DNA of 64,000 nucleotides from the NCBI GenBank assembly GCA_016648135.1, contig JADDOH010004017.1, positions 186,001 to 250,000 of the forward strand. Reading direction: 5' to 3'. A program made the position numbers and the translations under genes. The notes beneath the pieces were generated by a model. It saw only the letters and a list, made by a program, of their open reading frames with translations. It was not told where the DNA came from and did not search any database. The number at the start of each line of letters is the position of its first letter. The stretch's first letter is position 1. Source of the stretch: Agrypnia vestita. Taxonomy: Eukaryota > Arthropoda > Insecta > Trichoptera > Phryganeidae. This document shows positions 43,017 through 54,870 of this stretch, piece after piece.

Positions 43017-43316
43017 TTGAAAAGTATTATCAAAGTCGGGACACTAAAACGGACCGTGCGGTCTGCCGAACAACGTCCGACCGAAATAAATAAGTTGGTC
43101 GGTCAGCAAAAACGGGACAACTACTACGCCCTGGAACAGGGATTGCGAAACTTTTTTAGCAGTTTGCAAAAAAATCAAGATAACAGTATTACGTCATTTT
43201 GTACAAAAATAACATTCGTACGTTTTCTGAAAATAATAAGATTGTTACCCCAACACGCAAAAATTAAAAAACCTCAAGATATTTGTCAAATGTCAATATT
43301 TCTATCATTATTATGA
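43017..43316 (+). other. unrecognised open frame, weak coding evidence
   Basis: Ninety-nine codons including TVRSAEQRPTEINKLVGQQK and RDNYYALEQGLRNFFSSL. The stretch 43030-43150 is clearly GC-richer than its surroundings, and a TTTTATTGCAG acceptor-like sequence precedes it at 42990. No family is recognised and the second half is low in information. It could be a transposon piece. Confidence 0.2.
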
Positions 43317-43319
43317 AAA

Positions 43320-44078
43320 TATTGGCATAATTTAATATTTGAACTCTTTGGATGAAGAAATTAGCAGATGTTTGTGTTAATATAAGTATCTACTTATTTT
43401 ATATATAATATTCATCAAAAACTTATATTTTAGATAAAACTCCAGATTGCAATAACTGATTTGCGTGATGAAATAAACAAGTAGTTTTAAGAATACTAAG
43501 ACATTGTGAAGATCTGACATTACAATCCATGTATGTGTAACATAATATTAATGTACCTGTTTTAATTCAAAATGATTTATATGCCATTACTGCAGAAATG
43601 TTTGTGTATTTAATTAAATTTAATTGTTTTTATTTCTTTTTTTCCCTATGTGAAATATTAAAATTATCTATACATATCTCTTTTTTAAAAAAAAAAATCA
43701 AATATTTTATGTTGAAAATCATTTGAATATTGCGTTAACATAGAAAATACACAAATATGAAAAGTTTCCGAGCTCCACCTAGTCGGGAAGTTGTTCATAT
43801 TTCGATTATTAAATTTGCAGAAAAACAAAAAGACAAGTGAAGCTAAACATAATCGTGTAAAAATTATTCAAATGGCCAGTTCATTTAAAAAAAAAATGTT
43901 TTTAGGAATTACATTCCAAGTTCTCAGTATAGGTATTGCTATCCTAATTAATTGATCACGTTCAATGGCCTCGAAGTTATTTATGTGAAAACTTTGAAAA
44001 TTTAACTGATTGGCCGCCCGAGGACTGTGATCAGGAAAACCTGTGATATATTATATATTACATATATATATATATATA
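43320..44078. other. AT-rich stretch, nothing recognised
   Basis: No coding or repeat signal beyond a short TA tract near 44060-44078. Confidence 0.35.
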
Positions 44079-44453
44079 CATGTTAGTTCTAACTACTTTG
44101 GGGGTAACCCGCGTCAAATTCTGATCGTCAGGACCAGTCGTCTGCCGACGTTTCGAACAGATCTCACTGTTCATCTTCAGGGCGCCTTGTCGATGAGCTG
44201 CTTCTCCAAAAAGCGTACAACCGTTTGGGTCCGGAGCTCACCGTCAAGTGAAAGTTTGAAAAATTCTGCGTCAGGTGTTTGTGGAGGAGTGGGTTTCTCC
44301 AGCGACGCCGTTAATGTGTTTTGCTCGGTTTCTAGTAATCCGTATATTTAATTTATTATCGTCATTATACAATATTGAGAAGGTTGGATTTTCTTACGAT
44401 CAGAATTTGACGCGAGTTACCCCCAAAGTAGTTAGAACTAACATATATTGTAC
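44079..44453. repeat. foldback element with ~47-bp arms
   Basis: TGTTAGTTCTAACTACTTTG followed by GGGGTAACCCGCGTCAAATT (44081 onward) returns inverted at about 44395-44452 with few changes. Inside, on the minus strand near 44185-44148, CTGAAGATGAACAG, TGAGAT, CTGTTCGAAACGTC forms a perfect 6-bp hairpin between a CTGAAGA and a GAAA block. The outer stems of a hammerhead do not form. Confidence 0.65.
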
Positions 44454-44717
44454 CCGTGAAAGCCTTAGATTTAACATATATATACATATATATTATATGA
44501 CAAAGGTGCCTAAATAAAAAGTCGTGGCAATTAATATCCCGCTACCATAATGACAAATCTGATTTTTATGCATGTCAAGAGGAAGTATTAAAAAAGGAAT
44601 AATACGGCAATAGGATCAATAGAAGGTATCTACTACCGATGTACATATAGGTAGGTGAATTTTTTCTATGCCTTTCATTTTTTTAAAATTAATTTTTGGT
44701 TTTTTTTTAGAGATATA
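44454..44717. other. AT-rich spacer
   Basis: Nothing recognised. Confidence 0.3.
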
Positions 44718-45400
44718 CAGGTTGTAATAAAGTTAGTTCACAATACTTTAAATGTAGATTTTTGCCTAATTTATGAGTCAACAATGTAAATGTTCAAGCA
44801 GCAATGTTTCAATATCGATAATTATGGAGACAAGCGACTTCAAAGTTTGCATTTTTTAGAAACTATTTCTCACTTATGTTCTGTAAAACGTTGGACCACC
44901 ATGAAATTAACTTATTCGCATAATATAAGTTAAACAAAATAATAAAACTGTGGTGTTTCTTCTCCTGGGTGTGAGGCTCTGGTATTTTCAATAAAACACC
45001 CGCGTCAATTGACGCGTTTATCCCAGTAGAATTCAACAAGATACAAAAATAGGTTTCTCCCGCGACCGTTCGTCTTCCCGAGCACGCCTGTCAATCTTGA
45101 ATGTCTTTCGTCCGGTCTCCCAGTCAACATCCTTCACACACACACACACGCACACACACACATACACACACACACACACGAACGCACGTACATCGAGATA
45201 CACTACAAAAACCTTGCAGAAATTAAAAATATATATTTGTTGCAAGATTTTTATCATTTTATTTGACTTATATTAAAGCGAATGAATTTTATCTTTGATA
45301 AAAGTCAGTTTCATCACACTCCAAAGTTTAACAGAAGTCGCTTATCTCCATAACTATTGATTTTAAGACATTGTTGTTTGAAAATTTTCAAACACAATTT
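44718..45400. mobile_element. MITE related to 20056-20576, diverged copy
   Basis: CAGGTTGTAATAAAGTTAG and the following TTATGAGTCAACAATGTAAA, TTCAAAGTTTGCATTTTTTA and TAAAACGTTGGAC appear in the order of copy 1. The right side holds the inverted counterparts (CTCCAAAGTTT, TTATCTCCATAACTATTGAT). An insertion with a (CA)n tract makes it longer. The right end is poorly preserved. Confidence 0.6.
45135..45183. repeat. (CA)n microsatellite
   Basis: About 22 CA units with G and T interruptions. Confidence 0.9.
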
Positions 45401-45832
45401 AGGCAGGGTCTGCCGTAAAATATTATGAAAGTATGAACCTGTGTAGCGAAAAATATTTTAAACAAATATAAAAAGCGTATGTATTGGAAAAAGTGTGTGT
45501 GTGTGCGCGCGCACTTCCCTCGTCCGATCGCCGAACTTCCGAGGGAACCCGACCACCCTCGGCGGAACACTTTTCTGTACAGTTTCTTAACCAATTACCA
45601 AGGACTTAAATATACGTTAATAAGCTGTTTCCTGACCTTACTGTAGCATTAATATTTTTTTTACAATAACAAAATTATATATCATTTTTATTTAGGGGTA
45701 CTTTGTTTTTTGGGAATGTTTTGCCTTGAGGCGAATCAATATTTTTTAAAGTAACTAATTGAGCTCCAGTAGGATATTTCAAGATGTTTCTTTGATTTAT
45801 TGTACTGTGAACTAATGAATAAATAAATAAAA
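45401..45832. other. non-coding stretch, nothing recognised
   Basis: A GTGTGTGTGCGCGCGCAC patch at 45495-45515 is simple sequence. No gene was found. Confidence 0.3.
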
Positions 45833-46283
45833 TCAATATATATATATATAAAAAAAACCTGTGTTTCCCTATCCGCCAAGTTTTCTCTACAACCAGCTAC
45901 AACCATCCACTGGCGGTTATGGCGGTGGATAGCCCTTGGTGTCACATCGAAAATATGCGAGTTTGGTGGGGGTGGCTGTGCGTTTGACGAAAATGTGCTT
46001 TCTAGCACATTGTTTTGTAATGGGAAGGCCGCAAATGCTTCAGATTTGTTTCAAAATAGGCGCGCCGACTGTGTCGGTAAGTCTAGAAGGTATCGAAAAA
46101 ACCCGCTCTAGAAAGTTCTGGAAGGAGAAGGTTCTAGAAAATTCCCGAAAGTTCTATAAGGTTCTAAACTGAGTGGCGGAATGTGTCGGTGTGTCTAGAA
46201 GGTTCCCGTACATTCGATAAATTCGAAGGAGGATGTTCTAGAAGGTTCGCGAAAGTGCTATGACGATCCAAACAGTGTACTAG
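45833..46283 (+). mobile_element. heat-shock-motif Helitron-like element, short copy
   Basis: It begins TCAATATATATATATATAAA at 45833 after host A and shares about 370 bp with the complement of 7860-8217 (AGTTTTCTCTACAACCAGCT, GTGCTTTCTAGCACATTGTT, GTTCTGGAAGGAGAAGGTTC). Only one to two array units remain, with TTCTAGAA-type motifs. It closes at a CTAG (46280-46283) followed by T, but without a clear 3' hairpin. It shows that the element family moves independently of the long array. Confidence 0.6.
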
Positions 46284-47654
46284 TTTTGTATAAACCACAT
46301 TGTTTTTAATGACTGCAGGTTTCCTTACCACCCTATCTTCGTCAGGGCGAACGCAAAATACCTTTTACGAATTAATATCCGTTGTACCGGGTGGGAAAAT
46401 AATTAAAATTGAAGGGAAAAACGTTAGCAATCCAAGCAAGTCGTCCCGCGTGTGACAGGTTCGCCAACCCTGCCCTAGTATATTTACAGTTACGTCATAA
46501 GTTGTGATGATTGTAGTTATTTTTTACACCGCTTCCCCCGCGTGGATCTCTCCGGGGCGGAAATCGTAGGCGACTTCAGCAAAAAAAAACAGCCAATGTA
46601 GGTTGTAAGTGGGTGACGGCATCTGCTCGAGGCGCGCACAAAACTGGTTAAACGGTAATAAAATTGTTTAATATTAAACTCGGTAAAAACAAATTACGCT
46701 GTTTACGTACCAACTTACGAATAACAATTCCGACTGCCATTACCATGAAAATACACAGGAACAGGAAATTATAACAATTGCAACTGTGACACCGACTGTA
46801 TTCCATTGAAAAATAGAAAAAGTATTATGTTCTTTTAAAGTATTTAACTATCGCCAGATTAAAATACCGTTTTTTTATGAATCTTTTAAAAACGTACAGA
46901 ATATACCGTCACGATCAAAGTTATCCTATTTCATAAATGTTATTTCCGTTCTTTTTTCTTTACTTTACAAGGTTAACTTTACAAAACAAATTAAATCGAT
47001 ATTCTTGTTCTGTATAGCTGTAAGATAATATTTTTTTCTTTTTCTCCTGCACTTTAATGTTTTATTTCTGGCTTGTAGATTTTTCTTGGTGTATGTAACA
47101 TTTTAATATGCTATTTTTTTGTAAATATTTTATTGTATCTTTGTTGTTATCAATGATTTGATAACTTTGATTAATAAACAATTCCTTGAACTGTATTTTA
47201 TCGTAACTATGGAAACTATGGTGACAATATAAATGAATTCCCTATCTTAAGACGAGACTAATGAGAAAGGATGATTATCAAAAATGACGAATATCAGACG
47301 AATTTTACCCATAGGAATTGACTAAAAATGGCTTAATCCGTCTCCAGCCCCGAATTTTGCCTGCCTATTTATTAACAAAAAAAATTTTACTCAAAAATCG
47401 ATCTCGGATATCATTTCAAATACATTTTAATGCATAATAGCCATTAATTATTAATACTTTATTTTGATGGCAGAAATTTACTCGTCGTTGTAAATACTCG
47501 TATATCATAGGCTTACATAAAAATATAAACATAATTTTAACCAGACATTTATCTTCCGGATGAAAAAAAAAAAGATTGTTAACTTCTTATTTCATAGTGG
47601 TCAGGCTATTGTTTAGAAGGGAAGTCAACTTCCATTAAGACATCAGGTAATCAT
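46284..47654. other. non-coding stretch with one hAT-like end
   Basis: On the minus strand near 46485-46455, GGCAGGGTTGGCGAACCTG resembles a hAT terminal repeat (CAGGGTTGGC). No partner end was found. A GC-richer patch at 46520-46640 has no ORF. Confidence 0.35.
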
Positions 47655-48318
47655 CCGTATTCTGAAAATAGCAATGTCTGGATCTTTAAGATCTTTATCC
47701 CAACACTTAATAGACGATAATAAAAATTAAAAATGTCCAGAGCGGATTTTAGAATTCTACGGCTCAAATAGGTACATTGTATTAAAAGATGATATAAGAA
47801 AGATTGTTTCTTACAAACGTATTCATTTCTTCATCCACAGCGTCCTGATGGAATATTCGGCGTTACCGCGTATTCAAATATTCCCATCTTGACATTTGAC
47901 AGTTATGTCTGGATCTTTGAGATCTTTATCCCAACACTTAATAGACGATAATAAAAATTAAAAATAAACGAGACTCATCTTTACGTCGGTGTTTGTTTCT
48001 GTAAGTTTCTACGTGAGATAGATATAGAGGGAGGGAGAAATATGTAAATTGTTATCTGTCAAATTTTAAGATGGGAAGATTTGAATACGCGGTAACGCCA
48101 AATATTTCATCAGGACGCTGTGGATGAAGAAATGAATACGTATACGTTGAAATGAAAAGAAACAATCTTTCTTATATCATCTTTTAATACAGTGTATTTG
48201 CGCCGTAGAATTCCAAAATCTGCTCTGGACATTTTTAATTTTTATTATCGTCTGTTAAGTGTTGGGATAAAGATCTTAAAGATCCAGACATTGTTATTTT
48301 CAGAATCGGGCCGATTGT
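47655..48318. mobile_element. foldback element, copy 2 (opposite orientation)
   Basis: Same element as 21413-22065, inserted reversed. The left end now carries TCATCCGTATTCTG and the right end GAATCGGGCCGATTGTC. Arms 47675-47900 and 48065-48300 are inverted copies. The loop (AACGAGACTCATCTTTACGT to GTTATCTGTCAAAT) is the complement of the loop of copy 1. Apparent loop inversion is fully explained by the reversed insertion. Confidence 0.8.
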
Positions 48319-49664
48319 CAGTTTGGTGATTGTCGTGATGGCTTACAGCATATCCAGACGATTCACCAGCGCACGTATTTTTAAAGAACTTTTCCATTAT
48401 TGTTTGTTATGCTCTGTTTTTTTTTTAATATCCATAAAGTGTCCAAACACATCGTCATCAAACGAATTGATACGTTTATTAATTACAGCGATGTTTGCTT
48501 CATGATAGATGGGACGAATATCGACTATTAGACGAAAAAACAGGACTAATGTCAAAATAACGAATATCATCACGGACGAATATTAAGGTGCTCCTGTATA
48601 TTGAGGGACAACTTATGCAGCTATCGTTGATTTATTTAAGTAATACAATATTTAAAAATATATATATTCGAACTCGCCATGCTTACAATACAATCGGCAA
48701 ACATACATACAATACTAATCGTACAAACAATACAATTAATTTGTTTAGAATTCATACAAAGAGGTTTGATTTTTCAGCATATATGTTTTTTCATGTGCTG
48801 ACTTTCATTTTTCTATGCAATATACAATTTGCTGTATACCACACAGATACCTATATGCACTGTATGTCGAGTCATTTAACAGATTACTTATCATATATGT
48901 AAATTATCATACTTTTGATAAGGTCTTGCAATATTCGGTCTAGAAAATTCGACAGCTATTTATGATAATATTGGGAAACCACAAATAAATACGGTAAGAA
49001 TATTAATAAAATAAAATATGTACATGCTTTAAAAACATGATGAATGATGAGTGATTTGCATGCACACTCAGGTATGTGCACGTAAGCATATATATATATA
49101 TATACACAGTTCGCCTTGCCACATTGACTATTATTTTGTTTGCTTTGTGAATAATAGTCACTCACACATCAGAAAATAGTAAATACGTGAATAAACAGTA
49201 AATTTAATATTGTATGTATCTAAAAATAGCCGCTTCATCTCGTTCGTCTTCGTTTACGGCAAGTGCGACTTCAAATGCAAATTACAAATTGTTTTGAATA
49301 AGTGTATAGCGTTCCACAGTTGTTTATTTTTACATTGGTGTCACAGAGACCGCAGAATTGACTTGCCACATGTTAGCATAAATTATTTTGGCCAAATATT
49401 CGCGATGTTCAGTCTCATTTAATTAGTGAAAACTATCTGTAACCCTTAAAAAATGACGGTACTTTTACATTCCGGTTCCTAAAGAATAAGTATTTACTTA
49501 TGTATAGTCGACAACCATGAAATAGTAATAACGACTTAAATCAAAATATTTAAAAAAATATATATTTCCCCTGCCGGCAGTTAAATGTACTATTATAAAC
49601 CCTGGCGATTGAGCGGAACACGAAATGGTTCACATCTTTGCTAAGACTATAGGTACTGTATTTT
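48319..49664. other. long AT-rich stretch, nothing recognised
   Basis: Contains a short TA tract at 49088-49105. The ORFs at 48588-48902 and 49210-49422 show no family resemblance. Confidence 0.35.
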
Positions 49665-49745
49665 TGACGAATAGTGCAGGCTCGGCGATAGCAACATCGC
49701 TTCGGGTTTGCTGGTCCGGGGTTCAAGCCCCACCTCGGCCATTTA
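49665..49745 (+). repeat. tRNA-like SINE head remnant
   Basis: The 3' half of a tRNA-like unit is clear: CCGGGGTTCAAGCCCCACC forms a perfect T arm (B box GGTTCAAGCC), followed by an acceptor-like CTCGGCCA. The 5' half (GTGCAGGCTCGGCGATAGC) does not pair with it. It is probably a SINE or transposon-borne tRNA fragment, not a tRNA gene. Confidence 0.6.
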
Positions 49746-50149
49746 ACTTTGTTTTTTAGCTGTAAATTCAAACGAAATTACGGACGTTACACGAAATTAC
49801 GGAAACAGACAGACGTGAATAGTGTGAATAGTGTAAATATTTAGTAACGAGTGCTTTGCGAGGCAGTAAAGGAAATTATTATTTATTTATGTTTAGCATT
49901 TTACAAATATCTTTTTGCTGGCGTTTACTATTGCCATAATCCAAAATTATGAAACGTGGCAACGAAAAAAGATGCAAAACCTAGTCCAGTATGCGTTTAT
50001 CAATCGGAAAATCTCGTGGAGCGCGATGACTTTTAAGTTTTTAAGAATATCTAAATCTTTTCCCATGTAATATATTAACATATTTTTAAAAGGAACACAA
50101 AGTTGAGGAAAATATTATATTTCTATCAAAATATTATAATTCTACAGCG
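49746..50149. other. AT-rich stretch, nothing recognised
   Basis: ACGAAATTACGGA is repeated at 49770-49805. No gene. Confidence 0.3.
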
Positions 50150-50475
50150 AAAATATCATCATCATCATCTTCATCCCCTTGTCCTGGTAGGGTCGGGGAC
50201 TCAAAGACTCGACAAGGTGCTTCTATATTCACCTATCTTGCGCTGTTACCTCATGAGTCGACCAGTCCAGACCCATTCTGTTTTCATACACTTTTTTTTG
50301 CCTCTTCCAGCTTAATCTGGGGCGACCTTCCTCCTTCCGGAGTTGCCAAGAGGATTCTTCTTGATGTTCGTTCCTCTGTCATTTTGAGCACATGTCCAAG
50401 CCACCTCATTTGTGATTTTCTAAAAAGGAAAATATAACATATTCTGTAACACATTCCAGGAAAATAAAACATCAT
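50150..50475 (-). pseudogene. LINE ORF2 C-terminus and 3' end with (GAT)n tail
   Basis: The minus frame reads RKSQMRWLGHVLKMTEERTS, then RRILLATPEGGRSPQIKLEE. It is the RWLGHV-RM--ER--R-L----EG-R--G-P--RW block of LINEs in decayed form (LGRP has become RSPQIK). About 130 bp of 3' untranslated-like sequence (CCCCGACCCTACCAGGACAA) follows and ends in (GAT)n at 50150-50175, a LINE tail. It is 5'-truncated near 50475. Confidence 0.75.
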
Positions 50476-51587
50476 TAAAATTTAAGTATTGATCGTATTT
50501 ATGGCATCTTGTAGTCGAACGAACTCATAAGGTGAACACGCCACGGCATTCTTAAAAGCCTCAAGAAGCGAAGTCAGAGAGAGAAATATAAAAATTATCA
50601 TTTGAAGATAGAGTAAACGTTTTATTACCTTGCATTCTAGCTCTAGGGTGGCCGTGATGTTATTCATGTAAGATCATGATATAAGATCGAAAATGAGTTG
50701 CTTGCTGAACCATGCCGTCAAGCAACTGCGGCAATGTTTATTATACACAATCGTATCAGTGCATTAAAAATGCAAAGTTATGAAACGTGGATTCTACGAA
50801 TATAATATGAGAATTTATCAACCCGTAAAAACCCAAAAAAAGAATTAACTGTCACATTGTTTGTATTTTAAAGATTGTTTATGTCTTATGTTGATAAATA
50901 ATCCTTAAAATTCTTTAAAAAACTCCTTAAAATTCTTTAAAAAACTTCATACTTCGTATTTATAATTATATCAAATGTACATTCTAACAAACTTATCGTA
51001 TTACCTACTACTTGGTTTAGTTTTGAAATATGCACGTAATAATTCTGTCTGTACAAAAACTGTTGAAAACTTAAAGCTTATATAAATATATAAAGTTTAC
51101 ATGAACATATACCTATTCAAAGTAATATTAAAAAGAATTAAGCATATTGAATTGCTGGCAACGCATATCACGAAAGTATCGTACACGGGATTGAATTAAT
51201 ATTTGGAATTTTCAGTAGTTCTTCTCAGCAAATGGTACAGAAATGATAAATTTGGAACAAAGTTTTCTGGTTAGATATTTAAATAATTAAGATATTTTAA
51301 AAAAGAGATAAATAAAATAAATAGTTTTGTAAATTCTGAACACTATTAACGTACATGGACAAAAGATATTACGCGCCTAAAAATTTATTTTGTTTGGAAT
51401 AAATATTTAATTGTCTATATTGTTTGGTATACATGTTTGTACAAAACAAATACTAGTAACCGAGCTGGAAACAAGGTCAACGATGCTTTGTGCTTCGTTA
51501 CCGGAAATCGAACCAGTCAAGGAAATTGAAACGCGGTGTGCAATTGGTTTTGGTATCATATACGAGTACCTACACGTAAAATACAGA
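50476..51587. other. AT-rich stretch, nothing recognised
   Basis: No gene was found. CCTTAAAATTCTTTAAAAAACT is duplicated in tandem at about 50902-50945. Confidence 0.35.
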
Positions 51588-52630
51588 ATATTTTGAGTTT
51601 GTTCAAATCTTTCAGAACTGTGCTGGATTTATGTCATAGAGACATTATTAATCAATTAATGTATATTATAGATATCTCACAGAGACGAAACTGTATTAAT
51701 TATGGGAAAGTAGGTATAGAAGTCCTATTACACCCAAATGACTTCTATACCTACTTTCCCATAATTAATACAGTTTCGTCTCTGTGAGATATCTATAATA
51801 TACACGTAAAATAAATAAGTAATGTGCATTTCAATGGTAGGTATCGTGCGTTCTTCAATCGTGAATTCTTCGACCCGTTTCAATATCCATTATGATAATT
51901 CTTCATTCAGAATATTTTAAATATGTTCAAATTTTTCAAGAACACAATTCTGAATTTTATCCCCTGGGTAAATCCACTAACCAATATATTATAGATATCT
52001 CAGAAGAAGCTATTTTTATTTGGGAAGGTAGGTATAGAAGTCTGTTTATTGGTTTACGTCTTATCGTACGGCTGGCTTAAGAGATCACTTTACACAATGT
52101 ATCGTTCACCAATTCCAACCATGATAGAACTACCACATCCATCAAATTTTCGGAAGTTGTATATACCTATGTTAACTTTGCAAACCTTGTTGTACACGCG
52201 AGTTGTATTTTATTACTGCCCTCTGTGGTTGGAGTTTGTCAATCCCATAAATCACCAGTACAGATGGCACCGTTGCGTTGGTATGAGATTATTTAGTTAT
52301 TTGAAACAGTATTCTTTTTATATGTACCTATAATAACATTTACACATACGCCTGAATATTATATTAATTTTTAACTCCTCTTTAGACCAGTTTTTATACA
52401 TTCAGAATATTTTGAGAATGTTCAAATTTTTCAAGAACACAATATTGGAGTTTGTCCTTAGGGGAACACCATTAATCAAGATATATTATAGATGTCTCAT
52501 AGAGACGAAGCTATTTATTATAGGTGGAGTTGTGAACGTTACATTGTTCAAAGCGATCACTTAAACCAGCCGTATAAGATAGGTGGTAAGTCATATAAAT
52601 ACCCAAAAAATAGACTTCCAAACCTTCTTT
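51588..52630. repeat. cluster of stem-loop repeats with a palindrome
   Basis: Three diverged direct units start CAGAATATTTTGAG (51588, 51908 and 52412). Each leads to ATTATAGATATCTCACAGAG-type sequence (or TCTCATAGAGACGAAGC), GGTAGGTATAGAAGTC and, where present, GATCACTTTACACAATGT. The TCTC-ACA-GAGA stem-loop followed by CGAA is the best conserved part. The first unit is also mirrored (next entry). Confidence 0.7.
51661..51803. repeat. perfect 64-bp-arm palindrome
   Basis: Arms 51661-51724 and 51740-51803 are identical inverted copies with a 15-nt spacer. Each contains CTCACAGAGACGAAACTGTA and CCCATAATTAATACAG or its complement. The spacer sequence occurs next to the arm in the copy at 42632, so the palindrome arose by inverted duplication of one unit. 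Confidence 0.9.
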
Positions 52631-54449
52631 TTTTTTTTGAAATTCTTTATTGAAAATAGAATAAATAAATGTTGTAGTAACAGTGAATATTGCAATTTTT
52701 TATACGTGTTTAACTGTCCCCACTCTTCAATCCCATATAAAAAATAACTCAGTCTCTATGATCTTGATAATTCTTCATTTCCGAGCAAGAGGCATCCCGG
52801 ACGAGGAATAACTTAACAACATGCAAATACTCATAAACATCGCTAAGTGTCGCGATTATCGGAGTAGGTATCGCTACGAAAATTTATTCTCGCTTGCCTG
52901 AACGTGTGAAAATGCAAGTACGTAGTACAAGTATGCGGTCCATAGAACCATCTAGAATGTAGACTCTAGACGTACGCGCGTTTCTGGAAATTTCTTTGAC
53001 TCTCAATTTACAATATTACCGAATCCAAGCACTATTTGTTTGAAGTGTACTTTTTTACGTTGTATAATATCGTACTACAATTCGAACTCTTAACCTCTTT
53101 AACATTATTTAAAATCTACCGTTATTTATAATCTCCGGACCACAGTAATAAATAAACCTACTGAATCGTCACAACACTAAATTAAGTAGGTATATGTTTT
53201 TATAGATATTTCGATATGGAGAAATTAATCTAAATTCAAAGTAAGTCCGGTATGGATGCACATTTATATAATAATATGGCTGAGTATGTTAACGCTCTAG
53301 ATCTAGAAAGTCGCTTGACACCATTTACCGCAAAACAATTTATGAAATAAGTATATTTAATTAAATTCTGAAACCAACGCATATTGGACACGATAGAATC
53401 CAGCAACTCGAATTGGCAGAAATAGCCTGCCTTGCGCCTCAGTGTCTTCACAAAGAAATTTGTCTTGAGATAACTTCAAATGCTTATTTCGATAATTAAG
53501 GATTTTCTCATTATCTTTTTATTTATGCTAATTTAGTGTGTTTTCTTTTAGTAGGTATTTACAGAATTTTAGCTAACTGTGAATGGTTTAAATTACATTT
53601 TCATACTGTATTTCAAATACTTATTACGAAGACAGTAACAAACAATGGATTAAGGATACATTGGTAGCAAACTGTTGGATTTAGGAACTATTGATATTAG
53701 ATAAATACCTAGCAAACCGGATTTGGGATATTTTTTAAATGATCTATCTTCAATGTGTCATGGCGGCTAAATACTGAAAGCTGATGTGGATTAAGCAACA
53801 TTAAAACTAAATGAAAATGGATTTGGGATAATTTGATTTTAAAGTATAGAATCTGATTAAATTTTCTGTTAAAAAATTAGACTTTTAGGCAGTTTGCCAA
53901 ATAAAAAGTATTGTTCCGCTTCTCTCTCGATATCAAACACATTAATTATAAATTGATTGATTAATAAACTAATTTGATTTTTTGTCCAAATGCTCGTGGT
54001 TTTTGTAACATCAGAAAAATGTTGATCTTTTATTAAAGTTTACCTATATTCTTCATTATTTATATTACATTATCTCTTTCTACTCTTCGAGTTACCATGT
54101 GTGTAAATTATATTTGCGCAAGTTGTTGGTGGCTACATACTTTTAAATGTAGTAAATAGCAACATAAAAACTGGTCTACACAGATGGCAAGTGCTTATTA
54201 TCTATCTGAAGTTGGTAGGCTTATCGCGCGTCATATGTCCACGCTGATCTATATTTTTATCAGCTGCCTTAATCGTTAATAAGATTATCATTACGTGAAT
54301 ATAGTATTTTCGAGTTCGCGACGGTAGAAAATATATTTAAAAGGTCAATAAGAAATTGGACGATTTCCGCAAAAAAAAAAAATTAAACAAAAATTCAAAA
54401 TTAACTCGTGTACTGTAGGTAAACTTTTTTATATATATCTACCTATATT
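52631..54449. other. long AT-rich stretch, nothing firmly recognised
   Basis: A T11 run at 52628 next to TTCTTTATTG could be the complement of a poly(A) tail with an AATAAAG signal. The minus frame at 53451-53360 (VKTLRRKAGYFCQFELLD, SIVSNMRWFQN) is the only protein-like patch and matches no family I know. Confidence 0.3.
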
Positions 54450-54870
54450 TATTTTTATTTATTTATTTATTTAAAAATCCTTGTTTACAAATAAGATACT
54501 TAATACTAATTTAACAATAAAACATAAGATAAAACATAAGATAAATTACACATTTTTTTGTTTTGTTTAATTTGTGGATTATGCCACTCTACTAGGCTAC
54601 GCCTGTCCCAGAGTGGCGTTATAGCGCACAATTATAATATTTTTTCGAGTTCGTCAGTAGTATTTATTTTCATAAGGTAGTTATTATGTATCTATAGAGT
54701 ATCAAGTGGAATGTTAGTGAAAGTTGAGTTAGTCATAAGTCCAAGTGTAAATATGTGTAGAATAATTGTTTAATGTAAAAAGGGTTAAAGTTTTGTTTAA
54801 GATTATTTTTTTATTTTCCTTAATTAATTAATTAATTTATATAGGTATATATTTTTATTTAAAGACATTA
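54450..54870 (-). repeat. LINE 3' untranslated region and tail
   Basis: On the minus strand this follows the stop codon at 54873-54871 and ends in an (AAAT)n tail (complement at 54455-54476). It includes CACTCTGGGACAGGCGTAGC. The length and tail are normal for a LINE 3' end. Confidence 0.7.

Noticed and set aside
44148..44185. Active hammerhead ribozyme
   Set aside because: Core-like blocks and hairpin are present, but no stem I or stem III with an NUH triplet can be drawn.
52049..52333. 94-codon ORF as a gene
   Set aside because: It runs through the repeat cluster at 51588-52630 and the frame is not conserved among the repeat units.
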